NCBI GenBank assembly: GCA_013397455.1
Contig: VYZB01000055.1
Coordinates: forward strand, 2,772,691-2,836,690
Origin: Crotophaga sulcirostris
Lineage: Eukaryota; Chordata; Aves; Cuculiformes; Crotophagidae
Direction: 5' to 3'
Length of the DNA: 64,000 bases
This document shows positions 23,246-34,276 of the stretch, piece by piece. Numbering within the stretch: the first letter of the stretch is position 1; each line of letters opens with the position of its first letter. The notes under the pieces were generated by a model that worked only from the letters and a program-made list of their open reading frames with translations, was not told the origin of the DNA and did no database searches. Both the position numbers and the translations under genes were made by a program.

Positions 23246-23288
23246 TCATCCTGAGGGATGATTCTGATAAAATATGTTTGATTTTATC
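23246..23288. repeat. Two adjacent perfect hairpins
   Basis: TCATCC-TGAG-GGATGA (23246-23261) is a 6-bp stem with a 4-base loop. Four bases later, GATAAAAT-ATGTTTG-ATTTTATC (23266-23288) is an 8-bp stem with a 7-base loop. Both stems are perfect. No RNA family is recognised, and stems of this size do arise by chance. Confidence 0.5.
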
Positions 23289-26200
23289 CCTGCCAAGGCC
23301 AGCTAAAGGGGAGCTGTTTATTCCTGTGTAATCTCATTATTAAGGGCAATTTGCATATTTGAAAAGGAAACTTGACTCCCTGTCCATTCAGACTGTTGGA
23401 GTGGGCCTTCAACAACAGCAAATTTGTCATTTCTTCTGGTACACCACCATCTGTCAGTACAGGCCTTTAATAAAAAGGTTTTGTGTATTTCACACTTCAT
23501 CTGCTCTTCTTTGGAATAGGGCATCTTCAGCCTAAGAACTACAAGGCACTGAATAGAAGCTGCCTCATCTGCAATACCCACAGAGGAGTGTAACAATCAT
23601 GTCAACAGTAGTTGAACCCACCTAGGTCTGCTCTGGCTGATGTTTATGGCTCCCCACGGTTTTTATGGTGTTTATGGCTCCCCAAGTCTCATCCAAAGGT
23701 TCGTATTTTCTTTTTTATCACAGTTCAAAGTCTAATCCTTGCTGCATGAACACTTGGTCAATGAGAACTCTTCTTTTTTCCCAAACCCAGTGATGTCTTT
23801 TGGTGAAGAAAATCCACTTGCAGATGTAATTTAAAAAGATGTGGTGATTCTTCCCAAACATAGTATAATGTGACTCTGCATTCAATCAGCTGCCATTGAT
23901 TCTCTTTGGATATTTCCCAGCAATGCCATGCCAGGCCCCAAAATGATTCAGAGCTGGAGTCAATGTTCTCCCACTTGTTTAACAAAGAGCAGTCACAAGT
24001 CATTGAACGAATCTTCCAAAACAGTTGGTCAAACTGAGAGAACTCAAAACAATCCATTCCTCATCCCTACAGTAAAATGTTTTTCCCGAGAGAGTTTTCA
24101 TTTTGGCTTTAAAAATGTAACAAGAGATTTTTGTTCTTAATTTTTCCAAGGAAGGTTATTCACTCCAACAAAAATAGATAAGAAAAGTAGGATGCAGTTA
24201 ACATCATTAAGAAGTCAACAATCACGTGAAAATGTATGGCTAACTCAGCTCTTGGTTAATGCCAAGTGAAACTCGTGGTTTCATAACTAAGAGCTCTGGG
24301 CAAAAGTAGAAAACTTTCTAGAGTTGTTGCCAGCTGTATTGTAAACACTGGAAAAAATGTCATTTCCCTGTATGAGGCTGCAGCATGTTTGCCTGTCATG
24401 GTAGTGCTTTCAGTTCAGAAGTGCCTGTTTAATGTTGCCCTGTGACTAACTGCATTATACACACCTTGTAGGGACCAGACAGCAGCTCCACAGCCTGTCA
24501 TCTCTCTAGTAAATCACAGTGATCAAAACTGAAATGCCCTTTTCTTTCTGCTTCTTTCTTTAAAGGAAGTTTTTTGAAGTAAGAACAAAACACCAAGGGA
24601 GAGAACTGAAGTAAAGAGGTACTGGCCTTGAGCCACGCACCCAGCCAGTTTGCAGCAGCAAAGAGCTGCTGCAGGTAGAGGAGAAAATGCCAGTTTGCAT
24701 AGGCAAAAGGTTCTGGTTGAGCAAGGTCACACAATTCAGGTGATGTCCCAGTACCACAGAAAAACGAATGACTTTTGGCTGGTAGTCCCTACTCAGAGAT
24801 GGATGGGCATTCTGGGACTCTCCCCAAGTCCCCACTGCCTGCAGCAGGTGAGTTGGCAGCTTGGCTGAGGTTTTAGCCACTCCAATTTTGGAAAAGATCC
24901 AGAAAGATAACGATGAAAAATGCAGAAGAGGAAAAAAAAGTAGCTTTTCTTTTTTTTTTTTTCTTAGGCTAGCACTATGTTAGGGTTATGAAATACAGAG
25001 GGCTCTGTGTGTCAATGACTTTTCTGGGCTTTATCCTAGAAGCCTTTTGTTTTCTGAAAGTGGGCCAATGGACCTCTTTCTGGTTTGTACTGCTTAGGAA
25101 GGATGATCCACACTTCCAACCACGTTCATTTACCCTGAGCACTGTGCGACCCTCATAGCAGGCAGAGCTGGGGCTGACCCACTGTTGGCTGTGATAGGAA
25201 GGCAGGGGGCAACCAGGGAGTGGCCACAGGTGCCACCACTCCTCACAGCCATATAGACCCCAAGTGAGTTCATCAGCCTGTTTCCCTCAAGCAAAATTAG
25301 AGCAGCACACTTCCCAAAGCTGCCAGCAGTAGAAGTGTCTATCTCAGCTGATTCACAGCCTGACACCTCTGACCCTGGCTTGCAGACAGCATGAATGCTC
25401 TAGATAACGCACGAAACAGTATCTCAGATTACTGGGAGAGACTATTGTGTTATTTATTACACTGAAAACCAGCAGCTAGCTTTGGCATAAAGAAAAACTG
25501 ACTGCTTCCTGCTAGTGAGTTCTTTCCCAGATGTCCTAGCCCATTTTTATTTTTTTTTGTGCTTATGGTCTTTTTCTTTTCCACCCCATGAGTAAAAAGG
25601 ACATTGTTCCTTTGCACTAAACATCAATGATTCATGTCTCTAAGGGCTGAACTGGAAAATTTCCTAGATTATACACCTGCCTCCTCTAGGAGGACTAAAT
25701 GTACCAGCAGTGGGTGGACTTACTCAGGCTCCTATTAAGCAACATCTGTGGGTGGTTTTTCAGTCCAGCTGTTAACATGTGACTTATTCCACAGTTAGGT
25801 CAACTATGCCAATGCAAAGAGTAGGATTCAAGCCTGCAACTGAAGGGAATGATTATAATAATTACTGTCACCACGAAATATCTTGCAAATGCCAGTGGAT
25901 AGGCTCGGGGCTCCACATGCCAGCTGAATAAATGAGGTCTTGCTACTCGCAGGATGTCAGGTCAAACGCTGCAAAGTGTTTTAGAGTAGCCATTCACGGA
26001 TGAGAAATGCCGACCAAGATATTGGCCACAGTCACAGCAGCCACCTCCTGATTCCTCTGCAGATCACCACCTCTCTGAAGAACCAGGAGCTACAAGCTGT
26101 GCATGTCACACGAGGAACTAGGAAAGTCAGCTTGTAGTGCTGGCAGCTGGTCTCTCCCATAGGACACAAAATCTCTTTCTATTTTATCATACAAGTAGAA

Positions 26201-26549
26201 CGTGCAACTTAAGGAGTCCAGGGTCAATTTGTCGCTGTCAAAACAGGTTGAAGGATATAAGGCACTACTGAACTCCCCAACCAAAGGTAACATGTTGGCA
26301 GCTCAGCCTTCTCAGTGCTGAGCTCCTGGCTTCGTTGTGACTGCTGACACAAGCGCCCCAAGAGGGAAAGGACAGGCAGATGGATGTGGTAACCTATTAC
26401 ACCTCTGCATCTGGCGTGCACAAAGTACAGCTGACAGAGTCATCATACTAAGTCAAGTCAAACACACACTCCTCTCTAAAGGGACAAACGGGCTAAATGT
26501 GACCACAATTAATGCAGCCTGAAATTTAGGAAGGTTTGCAGTTATCGGG
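23289..26549. other. Unique non-coding DNA
   Basis: No gene or transposon is recognised. A 16-base direct repeat at 23641-23684 and a 13-base T run at 24950-24962 are the only clear structures. Open frames up to about 106 codons (for example 24560-24880, minus) have no recognisable content. Confidence 0.65.
23641..23684. repeat. Direct repeat TGTTTATGGCTCCCCA x2
   Basis: The 16-base unit occurs at 23641-23656 and 23669-23684. The spacer between them contains a third, partial echo (TTTTTATGGTG). This looks like a small local duplication of about 28 bases followed by divergence. Confidence 0.9.
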
Positions 26550-26563
26550 AAAAAAAAAAAAAA
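26550..26563. repeat. Poly(A) run, 14
   Basis: Fourteen A flanked by ATCGGG on the left and TCGG on the right, with no retroposon body upstream. It is a simple repeat immediately before the TAATTA-rich segment. Confidence 0.9.
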
Positions 26564-26599
26564 TCGGTGACAGCAAACTCATCAACCAGACTTAAAATG

Positions 26600-26745
26600 T
26601 CATTGCATCTTAATAAATATTTGTTATTGCTAATTAATCAATGAATCTAATTATGGTAATTATAGATTATGTAATTAATTATCAATCAATTAATGTTTCA
26701 TTAGCTTATTTTTAATCACTTCCTCTTTAATTAATCGATTGGTAC
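26600..26745. promoter_or_regulatory. Cluster of TAATTA homeodomain motifs
   Basis: Six copies of TAATTA lie within 103 bases: 26631-26636, 26648-26653, 26657-26662, two overlapping copies at 26672-26681, and 26728-26733. Further ATTA/TAAT half-sites (CAATTAATG, CATTAGC, TTTAATCAC) fall between them, and ATCGATTGG (a CUT/ONECUT-like ATCGAT plus an inverted CCAAT) sits at the right edge. Six-base AT-only motifs become common in DNA this AT-rich, so clustering alone does not prove function. The irregular, non-tandem arrangement argues against a simple microsatellite. The alternatives are a homeodomain-responsive enhancer or plain AT-rich sequence. Confidence 0.4.
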
Positions 26746-27224
26746 TTTGCTTTTATGTCTCAGTGGTGTACTCCATGACCCAGGAGATCCCTTTTTATCT
26801 CCCTCCTCCAGCCTCATTTTTCCTGCCCTGCTTCTCATTGATTTGACATTAAACTTGAATTCTTACCTTTCCCCTGCTCCTCTTCCATGCATACAGCGGC
26901 CAAGGGCATCGTATCGCGACCAGTGGGAGAGCTGTCCTGTGACCCCACCGATGAGCTAGGCATGCCAGAGCCAGGGAGTTAGTGCTTTCCATGGAGCCCA
27001 GAGCAAAGGCAAGGCAGCTGCCAGCCATTGAGATGGTCTCCAGGGGGTGGGATTTATATCCCCTCCCTCTGACTCTCTCCCAGCTCCAGCTGTCCCAATC
27101 AGCCCAGCTTGATCACCTTCCCTGCTGCACCAGCACAAACTTCCTTTGATGAGCCACAGGATAGGAGCACAGAAAGAGGGCTCACACTGTGAACTCCCAG
27201 CAGCAGCACTAGGGCTTTTTTTTT

Positions 27225-27246
27225 GGGGGGGAGGGAGGTTTTGGGG
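27225..27246 (+). other. G-quadruplex-forming motif
   Basis: Four G runs of at least three on the plus strand (27225-27227, 27229-27231, 27233-27235, 27243-27246) are separated by loops of 1, 1 and 7 bases, which satisfies the usual G3+N1-7 rule. The next 50 bases stay purine-rich with more GGG runs (near 27264-27280). Whether it folds in vivo is unknown. Confidence 0.7.
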
Positions 27247-30200
27247 TGGTGATGTGCAAGGAAGGGAGGGAAACAGGGAGGCAGTGCTGTAAGGATCCCA
27301 TTTTCCCTGCAAGTTGGGGAGATGCTTGTCAGTCATGACACACCAGTGTGGATGAGTATACAACTAGACAGGGTCAACTTCAGAGCAGTAGCAAAAATGC
27401 TGTTCAGAAGTGTACTCAGAAATGCTAATTCTCCCTCTCAGACTGCTTTCACATGGAGCATAGGAGGCCTAGAGTCACACAACCCAAGCAGCCACAACAA
27501 AACCTTTTCTTACCTCTTTGCTTTCTTCTAGATCCTCCAGCTGAAAGTCCTCTGCTTCCTATGCAGCTCAGGATTGATGCCATCTTCACAGCTTTCCTAC
27601 TGCTCACCTGCTCATCAGCCAAAGTACTTGCCTGCTGCTCAGGAGGCAGGTTCAGGTTTGGGAGTAGCTCTTTGTTATGCTCACTTATTTTTACTTTTTT
27701 TTCAAAAGCACCACACTTGTCCAGGAAATCTGTGCCCTGCTTAGAGGTTTCCTTCACTTCCTAGACTCCTGGCTGGTATTTGTGGGCTCACAGAGGGCAA
27801 CAGACACTAGAAATTTGATAAAGGCAGTAAGGATGCTCACGGTTTCTGCATTTCTGATGTTTCGTTAACAGTCATCTCAGTAAACATAATGATCCACACA
27901 CTGTGAACTCACAAGTATGCTCTCAAGAGCCTTCCATTAATCATTTCTGCTGTCAGGAATATCATTTTAATCCTTTCTACTCTTATAGAGATGCCAGACT
28001 TGCAAGTCCCTTAAAAAAAGAAGTAATATCACTGTTTAAACATCTACTTAAAGCCAAATGAAGGGTGATATGTATAAACAACTCATTTACTGAAAAGACC
28101 AGCATAAAAAGTTGTCAAGCAAGAAAAATCAATTGAAAAGATTAATTCACCGGGATGCAAGTCTGGAGATAAGTCCTTGAGATGCAACATCTTTTATTCA
28201 AGGATGTCTCAAAAAGTGATAGGGCTCTAGGAATATCAAATATTTTACAGATTGTACAGGAAAGAGCTATATTATTTAAAACAAGGCAATAACACTCTAA
28301 TAATCTCTACCTACACACTATGTTTTTCTATAAATGCTCATACTTTTGCGTTCATTTGAGGACATTGCAAGTTACAAACAGTCAGGAGCACCAAGCTGAA
28401 TAAATACAGTGAAATTAAGTGAAATTGTTGAATTATAATAAAACCCTGAGTGGATACTCTTACTTAGAGTCAGAGTGTCTGAATTTTGGTTTAGCTTACT
28501 TTATGTAAGAAGTTTTTTGTCTGGGGGATTTTTTTGTTTTATAGTTGGTCAGAAAATGTGGAAAGGAAACTTTCCAGATGAAATCCCCATTTCTCATTGC
28601 TAATTTTTTTAAAACAAAATACATGGTCACAGGTTGTCTTTCAAAATTCTGTAGTTTCTTTAGAGCAAGTTCACAGCAGAAGTTCATTAGTTGTAATATA
28701 CTTTTGCATAACTCATAAACTGTTGAAGCTCCCCAGTTTCCAGGTGAGTAGTCAGCACCACCCTGCTTTGAACAAATTGTGCTATTCCATTGCAAACACT
28801 CCTCCGCTGCATTGATTCTGGTTTGATTTGGATTGAGAAATTCCTGATGGAAACTGAACTTGTAATAACACAGTCTTGTTTTAGTCATTTTTCTGATAAC
28901 AATCACTCCTTCCAGAAGCACTAGAGAAAATTAAGTACTGCAGCAAATGAACCATGCAAAATTATTTTCCCACCGCCAGTGATGAGAGGAAGCATTTCAA
29001 ATGGTTTTAAATGGTTTATTGTATGGGTATAATGGCACATGGGGCAATTGCTCCAGTCTGAGAGCTCCATTGTGGCTGTATTATTTATTGTTATTTAAAG
29101 ATTTGGAGAACATCTCTTGCCATAGTGGTTAGGTGCTTATTTACTCATTAAACTTGATAAATTACATGCACTCAGAAATACCTACCCACAATGCTTGCAA
29201 TTATAAACACTGTAATTTCATCAAATTGAATAGAAAAATCACAGTGAAACAATAATCAGACAAAGCAGAAACCTCAGCACCTGAACTACAGCTTAAAATC
29301 TTGATAGACTCAACCAGTGGTAGAGAACTTCAGAGATGTCACTTCACTGGCAGCTGTACTTAGCCTCACATGCCAACTCGAATAGCAACCTTGGAGCCCT
29401 TGGTGCTAAACAAACATTGTGTTTCAAATAACAAGAATGGCTCCAGTCAAAGAGGACTTTTTCTTACAATACAACTCAATAATGTATTCCACAGGTAGGG
29501 ACCCCTACTGGGTCTAATCTGGTTTTACACAGGAAAGCAGGTACCCTGCCATCTGAAGCTCCTTGCAGGGTACAGTCTTTGTTTTATACAAGCTGGACCA
29601 ACCCACAAAATATCCATAACTTCTCCTGGCTACAGCTCCAAAGGCCTTGGCAGGGATGTTGCCCCTTCTGAGAATACTTTGAGTCATATTACTTACCACA
29701 AATGTAGGTATAAGACACAAGGGATGCTAGACCAAGTGTAAAAACTCTGAGGCACTCCTTTGAGGCAGGTAAAAGTTCCATTGAGAACATCAGAAAGAAT
29801 AAGCTATATAGTTTTTCTCCATGAAAAAAACCATTGAGGATCTCAAGAACCAAACCCAGAAGGCCGTGCAGCAAACAAGTGATGAATTTGGCCTCACAGT
29901 ACACACACCGCTCTCACATGAGATTCTGTGCAGAGATGTTATCTCCTCCTCTCCTTTTGAACTCTTTCCACTGATAGGGAAACCCCTTGAGGGTTCATTA
30001 AGCTATAATATGAGCAGAAGAGACAGGCTAGTGATCAGGAAACCCACGTGGGAGTGAAAAGTCCTGGGTATCACACCATGCTTTAAGGTCTTTGGAAGGC
30101 AGTGTTTGACAGAAGTCCTGAAACAGTTCTGTCCAAGGCTATCTAGGGTCTTCGGGTCTACAAAAGATTTGTTAATGCAAAACCTGTCAAAACATGATGA

Positions 30201-31080
30201 TGAAAATGAACACCAGCTAAATAATTCAACACATATATTTTCCTGCTAATTAAAGATTATAATCAAAAGTGGTAATGATTTTTGCAATCATGAGTTAAGT
30301 GTGTGGAAAAAGAACTCACAAAGGGATTTTATTAGAATCAGTTCTGGGGTGTTGAAAAAAGGCTGAATGTAACAGAACATAAACAGGTGTTCATTAATCA
30401 GGTTTGATGATAGCTCAGTATCTGCATTTTCATAAAATTCTAGGCAACTCTGCCATTCCCTATGTAAGATCTCCTTCATACACAGTGCACCCCCGGTAAA
30501 TTTTGTCTCACTTGATGAATTTCCTCAGCTGGGTAAGGATCTGATCGTAAATCAAGATGTTCAAGGCAAGTGATTTTTTCCGCAGCCATTCAGTTCAACA
30601 TCAAGATAAATAAAAGATTTCTTTGATTGTCTGAAGTGGCTGTCTAGCTAAAAAAGCAAGGCACTTCACTTTTGCTGAGTTAGACATACCATCACCCTAC
30701 AAAATAGCCTTGTAAGGGAAGGGTAAGGTGAGAGGAAGTCTAAAAAGAAAAGGTATATCTCTCCTTATCTTTGGCAGGTTTTGTTCAGCAGAGTGGTCAC
30801 CCAGAAAACAAAAAGGGTAGTTAATAATCTCAGCCCTTGAATTCCTCCTAAGATAACATGGTAACAGCCTAAAGAAGTATCTGTTGGTACCAGATGAACA
30901 TGATGAAATCCTGTATGCTCCATAGAAGGACGTAGATTGTTCTCTCTTCTGTGGATCTATAAACTAGTCCGTTGTGAAAAACACCACTGCAACTTAAGAA
31001 TATATCAAATGGATCCTGATGTGTTTTATCGCTTACGATACTTAGTGATTTTTCAGCTTTAAATATTAGTGAAAAGTATT

Positions 31081-31121
31081 CTATCTATCCACCTATCCGC
31101 CCATCTGTCTATCCCTCTGTG
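31081..31121. repeat. Degenerate CTAT/CCAT tetranucleotide repeat
   Basis: About 41 bases built from CTAT, CCAT, CCAC and CTGT units (CTATCTATCCACCTATCC, then CCATCTGTCTATCC). It is a decayed microsatellite with no perfect run longer than about two units. Confidence 0.8.
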
Positions 31122-32587
31122 CTTCATGCAAGGTAAAGATGTCCATGTAGGAGGGAGAGAGAAAACGTTAGCTCACATTTAAGGGGGAAAATCAGAAGTT
31201 CCCCGAGGATTCTAAACTCTTCTCCCTTTGTGGTTCCTTAATCTACTCCAGTTCCCACCTGTCCTGGTGTGCTACCTGGCAATGCACACAACTCCTTATA
31301 CATATAAGTACTGATCACTGAAGGGCAACTACACTCCACAAATGATAGAGTTCTCTAAAACTCTTGTACCTACAGGTGAGAAGGAATTACACATGTCCAC
31401 AGCACATTTAACCAACTTACCCTTGGAGCATAACCCCCAACAGTGCTTTCAGCCACCTGTGCTTGCTAACACCTTCTTGCATCATCAGGCCTGAGGGCAT
31501 AAGTCCCTGTGTCACTCTACAGTAGCACCAGCCTCCATACACAACAACACAGTTCATGAGTACACACAGATACCCAAACCCCTTAAGCTATTCTTAGGAA
31601 ACCCATTCCTGTTACCCACTTCCTCTCTGAAAATCTAAGTTTGTCTTCATCATGTCACCAATTCCATTTACAAAACTCTTTCCTAATGAATTAGAAAAAC
31701 ACTCCTTTACTCTACATGAGTATTTTCAGCAACTCTGGGGTCACTGCTCCACTTACTCAGATTTGGCCCGATTATGAATTTTTTCTAAGTGAAGGTCCAA
31801 GACAGCAATATCAAGACCCTGTAAATGCAGAAGTGCCACACAGAGAAAAACAAAAACTAAAGCTAGTTGGCTTGTTCTGAGTCATTGCTACTGTTTGGTA
31901 CTGTTCTGTAGACTAATTTTTCCTACTGTTCACAGCCAGAGATGTTTTAAAGAGTACGTAAGGTCAGTTTGTAAATGATTAACAGATTGTGAAGAATTTG
32001 TATACAATTTCATATTTTTCTTTTCTGTTTATGTAAAATTTTAATGAAAGTAAATCCACAAATTCATCTTGTCAGAGAGAATATGGGAAAAAACAACAAA
32101 GATCTTCTTTGGGTTGTTGCTAGGATTGTGTTTGCTTAAGAAAAGAAAAATTGTTTTACACCAAGGAAATGATGATTTTCTCTTCTGCAAAAATATTTCC
32201 TCCTTAGTCATCCAAGATGAACTCCAATTGAAATGCTAAGAACAGTGGAAGAAGAAAGAATTGAAATGGGCAGAATGAAAATAATGTTGAGCTATAGGAA
32301 GAATATTTTAGTGTATATTTTAAGCTTACTCATCATTCAGTTTTTAGAGCCAGAATATAGGAGTTTTTCTCATTAAAAATCTGCAAAGCATCACACATTA
32401 CAACAAAGTTACATATGCTTCAGGTGTTTGATTACCTTGATACCTAGAAGCCAAAACCAGACCTCATCTGAATGCAATAGAGACTGAGTTCCCAGTTGCA
32501 AGCTGGTGTATTCATTTCCACCCATGCAAAATGAATGCAAATCACTGCTAATGTAAGAAAGCAGATTTTCAGAATGTTTCAGAAGAA

Positions 32588-32726
32588 AGATTGGTCTGGA
32601 AGGGAACCCGAGACGTCACCTGGTCCCTCTTTCTACCTTAAGACAAGATCAACTCTACCTGATATTTTTTTTAACTAATGTTTGTCCTACCTAAAAATGT
32701 TCTTAATAAAACTCCAGTGGTGGACT
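32588..32726 (-). mobile_element. Ancient CR1 3' fragment
   Basis: The plus strand is the reverse complement of an old CR1 3' end. TTGGTCTGGAAGGGAACC is followed by GTCACCTGGTCCCTC, then AGACAAGATCAACTCTACC, then AATGTTTGTCCTACC, and finally ACTCCAGTGGTGGAC. The order and spacing match the old amniote CR1 pattern (AGGTCATCTAGTCC, GCAGGATCAACTC, TTGTCTAACCTG, CTCCAGTGATGGAGATTCC). Divergence is heavy and the terminal repeat is lost. The subfamily is not determined. Confidence 0.75.
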
Positions 32727-32759
32727 TATTCAGTAGTAATGGCAAAGGATTGGGAAGGT

Positions 32760-32961
32760 TTACCAATTTTCATTATGGCTTAATTGTTTTGAAATGTTAA
32801 TCATTTTATTGCCTATAATCTTAATGGAAAAGATGGACCTCGGGAATTGCTCGAGGGTATTAATTGTTTTCATTGCGCTGATTGCAAACTGTGCAACAGT
32901 CTCATATTAGCAATGCTGAAAACCTAGTCTACTTCCTGATTACTTCTGGTGCCTCTCGGCG
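32760..32961. promoter_or_regulatory. Candidate conserved non-coding element
   Basis: About 200 bases beginning some 35 bases after the ancient CR1. They contain two copies of TTAATTGTTTT exactly 80 bases apart (32780-32790 and 32860-32870), a posterior-Hox/CDX-like TTTTATTG, and an interrupted palindrome CCTCG-GGAATTGCT-CGAGG (about 32838-32856). Further motifs are ATTGCGC and ATTGCAAA, and there are five CpGs between 32840 and 32961. The mix of homeodomain-type motifs and retained CpGs resembles vertebrate enhancers. Conservation cannot be tested here, so function is inference. Confidence 0.35.
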
Positions 32962-34094
32962 ATATTAAAAGCATAGTGTGGTGATTGACAGGTCACCCCT
33001 TCCCAAGACACAGTCACTCTTGCAATCAGCCTAAAGTCAAGGGAGAAGAAAGGGCCATGCTCACCCACAAAGGTGTGAGCTATAAGAACCTACAACAATA
33101 ACATCATATAAATGCTACAGAAGAGAGTAATTCTTCCCCTCAAAGCTTGTGTTGTCTCAGTATTCCTTCTAGACACTGGCAATCCCATTCAAATTGATAG
33201 GGGTAAAGAATCAATGCTACAACAAAATAGCTTTTTAGGGCATCTTTTCAGCATGGAAGCAATTCTTAACCCTTCTCTCATTCCACAGGATAATTAATAA
33301 AGTATTTTCTTTCATGTGATTCACTGTGGCACCCAAGGAGTGCTGTTTCCATGGTTAGATTATTTTGTCTTAATTAAGGCTAGTATTTGCAAGTTAAAAT
33401 GGTGTGATTTATGCTGTCAGCTAGTAAGAACAGATGATTGAAGAAAAAAAATTACATGGAGGCTGGTTACACTGATATAGTTGGCCATTATATATCTATA
33501 TAACAATATATATCTCTATAACATATATCTTTGTTACCAAAGGTCTAGGATGATGCTTGGTTCTTGTGAGGCTCCTTGACTCCCTTAGGCTTCACGTGCA
33601 AGTTACAAGAAACCACATGGTAAGGATGGAATAAATTCTTGGTGCTGGAACAGAACAGGATCCAGTGCCAAGTCACTGTTCTAGTTAGCACACTCTATAG
33701 GATGGTAAAACAGGCAGATGGTAGCGCTGGTTTCGTTGCAGTGTAAAATTAGCCGTAAGTTTCAGCACTGAATTCTAGGAATGGAGATATCATCAGCACC
33801 ACTCACCTCAACTCAGACTAGAAAAGTTTTGTGCAGGGACAAACATTAGGAAAGCAAGGATGTACTTAAACCCACTATAGAGATGTAGCTAGACATTGCC
33901 TGTAGTCTTTAATAATACTGCAGCGTGGGTGGGTACTGATGTGTGCACAGATGCTGTTATGCTACCATTTATCTTCACATCGGTAAATTCACTTGAAGTA
34001 GTTTTTGATATTTTTAATCATTGAAGGTTTTTTCTGAGAAATTGTTTTTAGAAAGTTACACATTGACCAGTTCCTTGACTGAATAGCAAATGTT
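32962..34094. other. Unique non-coding DNA between two CR1 copies
   Basis: No gene is recognised. An AT-rich near-tandem stretch lies at 33488-33530 (TATATATCT-type units repeated about three times at 18-19 base spacing). A TTAATTAAGG motif near 33371 is the only other thing noted. Confidence 0.65.
33488..33530. repeat. AT-rich near-tandem repeat
   Basis: Three imperfect units containing ATATATCT and CTATA(A/T)AACA at about 18-19 base intervals. It is a low-complexity TA-rich tract and is probably length-variable. Confidence 0.7.
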
Positions 34095-34276
34095 CATAGA
34101 ATCACAGAATAGTTTAGGTTGGAAGGGGCCTTAAAGATCATCTACTTCCAAGTCCCCTGCCATGGGCAGGGACACCTCCCACCAAACCAGGCTGCTCAAG
34201 ACCCCATCCAACCTCACCTTGAACACTTCCAGGGAGGGGGCATCCACAACTTCCCTGGGCAAATGTTGTTCCACTT
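34095..34276 (-). mobile_element. CR1 LINE, 3' end, 5'-truncated
   Basis: The plus strand begins with TCATAGAATCACAGAATAG, the reverse complement of the classic CR1 terminal repeat (ATTCTATG/ATTCTGTG). It continues with GGTTGGAAGGGGCCTTAAAG and CTTGAACACTTCCAGGGA, then CATCCACAACTTCCCTGGGC. The copy is cut off after about 180 bases, the usual result of incomplete reverse transcription. It belongs to a different subfamily from the copies at 1-220 and 52239-52471. Confidence 0.95.

Larger units (their letters stand above)
26746..32587. other. Unique non-coding DNA
   Basis: No gene or transposon is recognised. The 26.8-27.6 kb part is relatively G+C-rich, with overlapping open frames on both strands (26956-27363 minus, 135 codons; 27449-27757 minus and 27453-27764 plus, each about 100 codons), none with a recognisable domain. 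The minus frame 28496-28921 (141 codons) is likewise unrecognised. A G-quadruplex motif lies at 27225-27246 and a degenerate tetranucleotide repeat at 31081-31121. Confidence 0.65.

Noticed and set aside
28496..28921. 141-codon minus-strand frame
   Set aside because: No recognisable motif, and the AT-rich composition and lack of exon-like borders give no support.
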